64,000 bases of DNA from Providencia stuartii (GTDB lineage: Bacteria; Pseudomonadota; Gammaproteobacteria; Enterobacterales; Enterobacteriaceae): positions 2,046,001 to 2,110,000 of the forward strand of contig UGUC01000002.1 of the NCBI GenBank assembly GCA_900455155.1. Reading direction: 5' to 3'. The position numbers and the translations under genes are program-made. This document shows, piece by piece, positions 58,879 through 64,000 of the stretch (positions within the stretch are counted from its first letter, which is position 1; each line of letters starts with the position of its first letter). The notes beneath the pieces were generated by a model that was not told the DNA's origin, ran no database searches, and saw only the letters and a list, made by a program, of their open reading frames with translations.

Positions 58879-60059
58879 TTATTGTTCCGCCACCCAGCCA
58901 AGTGTTTGACGAGCTAATACATCACGTACTGACGGTAACATTTCCATTGCCATTAAACCTAAATTACGTCCAACCACTAACGGCAAACAGCGATTTGCAA
59001 AAATACGAACCAAACCATCTGTCATGGTGACCGTTCGTTCTCTATCAATAGCACGCGCTTGCTGATACGTATTTAACAGTGCATAAGCGCCAATATCCTG
59101 ACCTTGTTGATGTGCGGCAACCACCAATTCCGCTAACTGCATGACATCACGGATCCCAAGATTAAAACCTTGCCCTGCAATAGGGTGTAGCGGTTTGCGC
59201 TGCATTTCCCACTAACACAGTTCGATGGCTAATTGGATTTAACGCTTTTCGAAGGGATAACGGATAACAAAACCGTGTTCCCACTTGAGTGATTTTACCA
59301 AGCCGCCAGCCAAAAGCTTGCTGAAGTTGCTGAATGAATGTTTCATCATCCCACATTTTAATCGTTTCGGCTTGCTCTTGATGATGGCACCAAACTAATG
59401 AGCTGCGCCCTTGCGACATCGGCAACAAGGCTAAAGGGCCAAACTCAGTAAAACGCTCGAATGCTTGCCCGTGTGGGGTTTATCGCCGTTTTTACATTGG
59501 CAATTATTGCAACTTGCCCATAATCGTCCTGCTGCCACTGCATATGGCAGGCATGGCCCACGGCAGAATGGCTACCATCTGCGGCCACCAATAAGGAGCC
59601 TGAAAGAGTTTCGCCGTTATCTAGCGTGACTGACACACATTCACTGTGCCGCTGGATATTTTCAACTTTCGCAGGGCAATACAGAGTAACGCCGGGAGCT
59701 TTACGCAATAAGGCAAATAAGCGCTCCCCTGCATCATGGAGTTCAATCACATTACCAAGCTCAGGGATGTGATAATCCTGCGCGTTGATATTGACAAACC
59801 CGGCATGCCCTCTATCGGAAACATGAACATGAGTTATTGGTGTGACACAATCCGCCAGTGCTTCCCAAATACCAATTTTAGACAATCGCTGACATGTTCC
59901 ATGGGCAAGCGCTATCGCTCGAGCATCAAACCCTGGATGTGTGCCTTCCGGTAAGGAAGCTTCTATCAGTGATACTGACAATTTTCCTTGGCTTAATGAT
60001 GAAATAGCCAGAGCCAATGTTGCCCCTGCCATTCCACCACCAACAATAATCACGTTCAT
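58879..60059 (-). CDS. ubiH: 2-octaprenyl-6-methoxyphenol hydroxylase, two +1 frameshifts
   Basis: About 393 residues when rejoined. Same FAD monooxygenase family as ubiI, acting at ring C1. Seen: V-I-I-V-G-G-G-M-A-G-A-T-L-A-L, V-A-A-D-G-S-H-S-A-V-G, and V-G-N-A-A-Q-T then H-P-I-A-G-Q-G-F-N-L-G. Breaks: G4 at 59475-59478 (restores A-I-N-P-H-G-Q-A-F-E-R) and about 59189-59194 (restores A-A-Q-T-L-H-P-I-A-G). Both are +1. Operon order pepP-ubiH-ubiI is conserved. Start ATG 60059. Confidence 0.92.
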
Positions 60060-60088
60060 GTTGTATTAATTACCTTTTACTACTTATT

Positions 60089-61406
60089 TTAAGCATTTTT
60101 AGCTTCAGCCATTAATGCCTCGATTTCATCAGGGTCCTTCACCACTAAATCGGTCAAGTTTTCATTACCATTTTCGGTAATCACAATGTCATCTTCTATG
60201 CGGATACCGATCCCGCGATACTCTGGTGGCACATCTGCATCAGGCGCAATATACAGCCCCGGCTCTACAGTCAGAACCATACCTGGCTCTAAGATCCTAT
60301 CACGCTCCACCCCATAGCATCCGACATCATGAACATCTAACCCCAGCCAATGGCTTAAACCATGCATAAAGAATGGGAAATGTGCTTTGTTTTCGATCAA
60401 TTGATCGACATCGCCATGCAAAATACCCAGTTCCACAAGTCCTTCAACTTTGATTCGAATGATTTTTTGCGTCACTTCATGAATGCTGGTGCCCGGACGA
60501 TATAATTCTAAAGCCGTATTCAATGCTTTCAGTACGATATCGTAAATAGCGCGTTGCGGCTGCGTAAACTTACCATTGACGGGGAAAGTACGTGTGATAT
60601 CACCAGCGTAGCCATCAAATTCAGCCCCCGCATCAATTAACACCAACTCACCATCTTTCATTTCACTTTCATTTTCAGTGTAATGCAGAATGCAGGCATT
60701 TTCGCCGCTGCCAACGATCGAGTTATACGAGGGGTAGCGTGCCCCATGGCGAGTGAATTCGTGCTCCAACTCCCCACAAAGCTGATATTCATACATACCT
60801 GGTTTACAGGTCTTCATTGCTCTGATATGCGCTAATGCAGAGATCTCACCTGCTTTGCGCATCACCGCAATTTCAGCTTCCGATTTAAATAAACGCATCT
60901 CATGCACTAAAGGACGCCAATCAATCATAGTATTTGGTGCGCGCAAATTGCGGCGACTACCTTTACGAAGAATATCTAGCGCACCGAAAACTAGTTTGTC
61001 TGCATATTCGAATTCGCCCTTGCGCGTGATAAATCACATCAAGTCCATTAAGGAGTTGATAGAGTTGTTCTTCAATTTCATCAAATGGTAATGCTTTACT
61101 AACGCCCAGTTTTTCAGGCGCTGCTTCTTGCCCTAATCGACGACCAAACCAGATTTCAGCCGTTAAATCACGAACACGGTTAAAAAGCACCGTATGGCTA
61201 TGTTTTTCATCACTTTTGATTAGCAGTAAAACGGCTTCAGGCTCACTAAACCCTGTCAGGTAAAGAAAGTCGCTGTGCTGACGATACGGGTATTCGCAAT
61301 CTGCATTGCGTTGAGCCACAGGCGCTGAAAAAATAATAGCGGCGCTTGCTGGCTTCATCTGAGCCAATAATGCGTTACGACGAGAAATAAATTCCTGTTT
61401 ATTCAT
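60089..61406 (-). CDS. pepP: Xaa-Pro aminopeptidase, one-base frameshift
   Basis: About 439 residues when rejoined at C3 61017-61019 (two C's give Y-H-A-Q-G-E-F-E-Y-A-D-K). Aminopeptidase P removes the residue before proline. N-terminal creatinase-like domain (P-Y-R-Q-H-S-D-F-L-Y-L-T-G-F) then the pita-bread metal domain: Asp in I-D-A-G-A-E-F-D-G-Y-A-G-D-I-T-R, His in H-G-L-S-H-W-L-G-L-D-V-H-D-V-G, Glu in V-E-P-G-L-Y-I and I-R-I-E-D. Lies between ygfB and ubiH, 29 bases before ubiH. Confidence 0.93.
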
Positions 61407-61686
61407 ACCGTTTCTGCCTTATTATCTAGATTGTTGAGTAGAGGGTTACGCTTATTTATTAAGCGAATATACTTACCACACTTCAAATTACCTTGTTATT
61501 TGCACAGGCTCAATCACCCAAGTAACATCAATTCTTTACTCTTTCGAGGGGATATCTTTGCTTGCCGCCTAGATGCAACTCGAATTAGGTAGAGTACAAC
61601 GGCAAGCAGTTAATCTGTACCTGTTTCACTTTACAAATGGCTATTTAGCTCAAATAAGCAAAGATGGTGAACAGGCACAAACTGTT

Positions 61687-62265
61687 TTAATGAAGAATGG
61701 GTTTATTATTGCCAGTTGTCGACTGCTCTTTTTTCCCTTCGGTGAAAGTAATATAACAAAGCTGAACAGCGACTCTGACATATTCGACGACTTCTTCTAA
61801 CGCCTGCTCAAGCTCTTCTTGGTCTTCATCTTCATCATAACCAAGCATGCCAATATTACGTAAGTCGTTAATCACTTCACTGACTTCTTTTTTATCTGCA
61901 AGTTTAGGTTGAGCCACGCCAATACCTAATAAGAAATGGTTTACCCATCCTGCCAGTGCATCTGCGTGATCAAAGACGGACGCATTTTCATCGGGAAATA
62001 GCATTGAGAACGCAAATTCACTGTCGTCCAACACTTGGAAAGTCGTGTCATATAATTCACGTAGTGGTTGAGCAATAGCTTGAGGGAACGCTAAACCATC
62101 ATTAGCCAGATCGTGGACTAATGTCTGCCAGCCACTATCGCGACTTCCTCCACAAATCAGTCCTGTAATTAAACCGTGAATTTCTGCGGCAGTCAGTGCG
62201 ATAGAATGCTGTTGGAGAAGGTTGTCCAACGTTTCATAATTTGGTAAAGATTTTTGTATAGACAT
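61687..62265 (-). CDS. ygfB: YgfB, UPF0149 family protein
   Basis: 192 residues of the YecA/UPF0149 family: [29 protein letters not shown] and the acidic loop [10 protein letters not shown]. Helical cytoplasmic protein; in other bacteria linked to regulation near pepP. Divergent from zapA. A 280-bp gap separates it from pepP, longer than is usual in E. coli. Confidence 0.92.
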   Translation of the reverse strand: MSIQKSLPNYETLDNLLQQHSIALTAAEIHGLITGLICGGSRDSGWQTLVHDLANDGLAFPQAIAQPLRELYDTTFQVLDDSEFAFSMLFPDENASVFDHADALAGWVNHFLLGIGVAQPKLADKKEVSEVINDLRNIGMLGYDEDEDQEELEQALEEVVEYVRVAVQLCYITFTEGKKEQSTTGNNKPILH

Positions 62266-62440
62266 CTGAATTCGTCATGTTAGCTAATGATTCATGATAT
62301 GCTACCATCAAGGATGGTCGCTATACCAGTAAGCTTTTGATCTGTATTTTTAATAAAGCAGCTAAAATTAGTGAATAAACCATCTATTATTTTACGCCGA
62401 ACATTGTATTTGCGGCGAGTCCTATTCGTATGGAGGTATC

Positions 62441-62770
62441 ATGTCCGCACAACCTGTTGACATTCAAATATTCGGGCGCTCAATGAGAGTCAACTGCCCT
62501 GTCGAACAAAAAGAAGCCCTACTGGCATCCGCCCAAGAACTTGAACAACGCCTTCAAGATCTCAAAGATAGAAGTGGTGTTACTAATACAGAACAGCTTA
62601 TTTTTATCGTTGCATTGAACGTGTGTCACGAATTAACACAAGAAAAGACAAAAACACGCGATTATGCATATAATATGGAAGAGAAGATAAAAATGCTGCA
62701 ACAAACAATCGAGCAAGCATTACACGATCAGGTAAAAATCACTGAGAGGCAGGTTATGCCTATCGGCTAA
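62441..62770 (+). CDS. zapA: Cell division protein ZapA
   Basis: 109 residues. ZapA bundles FtsZ filaments. Starts [20 protein letters not shown] and ends in a long coiled coil ([16 protein letters not shown]), the ZapA layout. GGAGG precedes the ATG. It leads the conserved zapA-ssrS-ygfA unit. Confidence 0.94.
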   Translation: MSAQPVDIQIFGRSMRVNCPVEQKEALLASAQELEQRLQDLKDRSGVTNTEQLIFIVALNVCHELTQEKTKTRDYAYNMEEKIKMLQQTIEQALHDQVKITERQVMPIG

Positions 62771-62882
62771 ATTTGCTTAATAATCATACACTAGTATAAA
62801 AAAATAAACGAAAATAGGGTTGCTTTTTAAATCCAATTTCATACAATGAAGTACATAGAGTGACGTTACGCACTCAAACCAA

Positions 62883-63064
62883 ATTTCTCTGAGATGCTCG
62901 TGAGTGGGTCAGTCCCCTGAGCCGATATTTCAAAAAAACAGAATGTGGTTATTGCGCTGGTGAGCACGCCTGATTCGCTCAGGAAGCCTAAAGGTTGCTA
63001 AACTACGTTCACCTTGAACCAAGGGTTCAAGGGTTACAGCCTACAACGGCATCTTGGAGACCCT
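62883..63064 (+). ncRNA. ssrS: 6S RNA
   Basis: About 182 bases matching enterobacterial 6S RNA: start ATTTCTCTGAGATG, the GTCCCCTGAGCCGATATTTC segment, TGGTGAGCACGC, and the strongly conserved CACCTTGAACCAAGGGTTCA continuing into GGGTTACAGCC and GGCATCTTGGAGA, which pairs with the 5' end. 6S RNA mimics an open promoter and holds the sigma-70 RNA polymerase in stationary phase. It lies between zapA and ygfA as in E. coli. Ends are placed by analogy. Confidence 0.95.
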
Positions 63065-63198
63065 CAATTTTTCCCATAAGCTTGCTTCTAATACTATTAT
63101 CTCACGCTCATTAGGCTATACTTCCAACCATTACTTACATATTTATCAAACCACTAATAATAATAGAGTTAATAATAGCCTCTAAGGTTGCGGATCTT

Positions 63199-63789
63199 AT
63201 GGAAGATAACTTATCAGTCATGCGTCAGCAAATTCGCCAATCGGTTCGTCAGTTACGCCAGCAGCTGAGTCCAGAGCAACAACAACTGGCTGCAAAAAAA
63301 ATCGTACAACATACCTTATCTCACCCTAAGATTGCTCAAGCACAACACATTGCGTTGTTTCTTTCTTTTGATGGCGAGATCCACACTCAACCATTAATTG
63401 ATGCACTATGGCAGCAAGGGAAAAAAGTTTACCTGCCCGTATTACATCCCTTTAGCCCTCATCATCTGCTGTTTTTAAACTATGCGCCGACAACTCAGTT
63501 AGTTAAAAATCGATTTAACATCGATGAACCCCCATTAGACGTAACCCAAGTGCGACCCATAAATCAGTTAGATGTCATGATGATCCCACTGGTTGCCTTT
63601 GATGAACAGGGTCAACGTTTGGGTATGGGAGGCGGTTTTTATGATAGGACTTTAGCTAATTGGCAGCAGAAAGGATTTTACCCAATAGGGCTTGCCCATG
63701 ATTGCCAACGGGTCACTGCTCTCCCCGTGGCACATTGGGATATTCCTCTTCCTGAAATTATTACCCCACAAAAAATATGGCACTGGTAA
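63199..63789 (+). CDS. ygfA: 5-formyltetrahydrofolate cyclo-ligase
   Basis: 196 residues. Converts 5-formyl-THF to 5,10-methenyl-THF using ATP. N-terminal basic helix R-Q-Q-I-R-Q-S-V-R-Q-L-R, F-L-S-F-D-G-E-I-H-T-Q-P-L-I, V-Y-L-P-V-L and the signature P-L-V-A-F-D-E-Q-G-Q-R-L-G-M-G-G-G-F-Y-D-R. Also called fau; co-transcribed with ssrS in enterobacteria. Confidence 0.95.
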   Translation: MEDNLSVMRQQIRQSVRQLRQQLSPEQQQLAAKKIVQHTLSHPKIAQAQHIALFLSFDGEIHTQPLIDALWQQGKKVYLPVLHPFSPHHLLFLNYAPTTQLVKNRFNIDEPPLDVTQVRPINQLDVMMIPLVAFDEQGQRLGMGGGFYDRTLANWQQKGFYPIGLAHDCQRVTALPVAHWDIPLPEIITPQKIWHW

Positions 63790-63801
63790 CCCAGTGCCAT
63801 A
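63776..63801. terminator. Hairpin at the ygfA end
   Basis: TATGGCACTGG pairs perfectly with CCAGTGCCATA around TAAC, the loop containing the ygfA stop. It sits between the convergent ygfA and serA genes. Confidence 0.7.
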
Positions 63802-63830
63802 ATATCCATTCGATACGCTTGGTTAAATGA

Positions 63831-64000
63831 TTAATACAGTAGTCGAGCGCGGATAGTGCCCGGCAATTGTTTCAATTTAACCAGAATATCATCAGCGTGA
63901 TCGGGCTGTTGCGTGATAATATCAATTACAACGTAACCAACATTTCCAGCAGTACGTAGATACTGGCCAACAACGTTGATATTGTTTTCAGTAAACACTT
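63831..64000 (-). CDS. serA: D-3-phosphoglycerate dehydrogenase, C-terminal end (partial)
   Basis: The window ends inside this gene. The visible 56 codons encode the regulatory ACT domain end: N-I-N-V-V-G-Q-Y-L-R-T, G-Y-V-V-I-D-I and the characteristic closing P-G-T-I-R-A-R-L-L-Y. SerA starts serine synthesis and is inhibited by serine through the ACT domain. The serA position beside ygfA is conserved in enterobacteria. Confidence 0.92.
   Translation of the reverse strand, partial: VFTENNINVVGQYLRTAGNVGYVVIDIITQQPDHADDILVKLKQLPGTIRARLLY

Noticed and set aside
61573..61800. A 75-codon plus-strand frame next to ygfB
   Set aside because: It overlaps the conserved 3' end of ygfB and reads no recognisable protein; likely chance.
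1..64000. CRISPR arrays, tRNA and rRNA genes
   Set aside because: No regularly spaced direct repeats and no tRNA T-arm or rRNA signatures were noticed; 6S RNA is the only standard RNA gene supported.

Overview
The window looks like a chromosome segment of a Morganellaceae enterobacterium, most likely Providencia or a close relative. The evidence is low GC, the enterobacterial block orders lysS-prfB-recJ-dsbC-xerD / fldB / ygfX-sdhE / ygfZ and ygfB-pepP-ubiH-ubiI-gcvT-gcvH-gcvP / zapA-ssrS-ygfA / serA, and the protein sequences themselves. Genus is an inference; no rRNA gene is present.

Region 1 (1-7.4 kb) is an accessory island of type VI secretion-type effector and immunity genes without any secretion apparatus. 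It holds a broken PAAR-DUF4225 effector with a small membrane-protein partner, a Tox-REase-5 nuclease toxin followed by two Imm52-like immunity genes (first one broken), and an orphan DUF4225 tail with its own small membrane partner. An IS3-family element sits in the middle and has itself been hit by an IS110/IS1111-group element, whose long non-coding end may encode a guide (bridge/seek) RNA. Region 2 (7.4-13.9 kb) has scattered genes: a LysE exporter, a secreted cysteine-rich peptide, a GNAT acetyltransferase, a YWTD beta-propeller protein, a TupA-like ATP-grasp protein and an MFS transporter. Region 3 (13.9-19.3 kb) is a methylcitrate (propionate) locus, prpR divergent from prpBCD, with a textbook sigma-54 promoter and no prpE. 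Region 4 (19.3-24.4 kb) has gene remnants, a benzoylformate-decarboxylase-like enzyme, an AEC transporter and a secreted SH3-like protein. Region 5 (24.6-32.2 kb) is a galactose regulon: a sodium:sugar symporter, a GalR/GalS repressor and galETKM, with GalR-type operators. Region 6 (32.3-42.4 kb) has a CDF metal transporter with Fur-like boxes, a universal stress protein, ecotin, a YdcH-like protein, YgbA with an NsrR-like site, a long AT-rich gap, an ExsA-like AraC regulator, and a lipoprotein translationally coupled to a giant repetitive coiled-coil protein with an FKBP-type C-terminus. Region 7 (42.9-64 kb) is conserved core: translation (lysS, prfB), recombination (recJ, xerD), dsbC, SdhE/YgfX, YgfZ, the glycine cleavage operon, ubiquinone hydroxylases, pepP, zapA, 6S RNA and 5-formyl-THF cyclo-ligase, ending in the 3' part of serA.

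A caveat that colours everything: about twenty genes, including essential or nearly universal ones (lysS, recJ, ubiH, pepP, gcvT, xerD), are broken by single-base indels, almost all +1 in short homopolymers; fldB alone carries about ten. This is the signature of homopolymer sequencing error rather than gene decay, so these genes are annotated as probably intact in the organism. Damage of other kinds (an in-frame TAA in the PAAR-DUF4225 gene, a 13-bp duplication in the orphan DUF4225 tail, IS insertions) is more likely to be real. The prfB frameshift is the normal programmed one.
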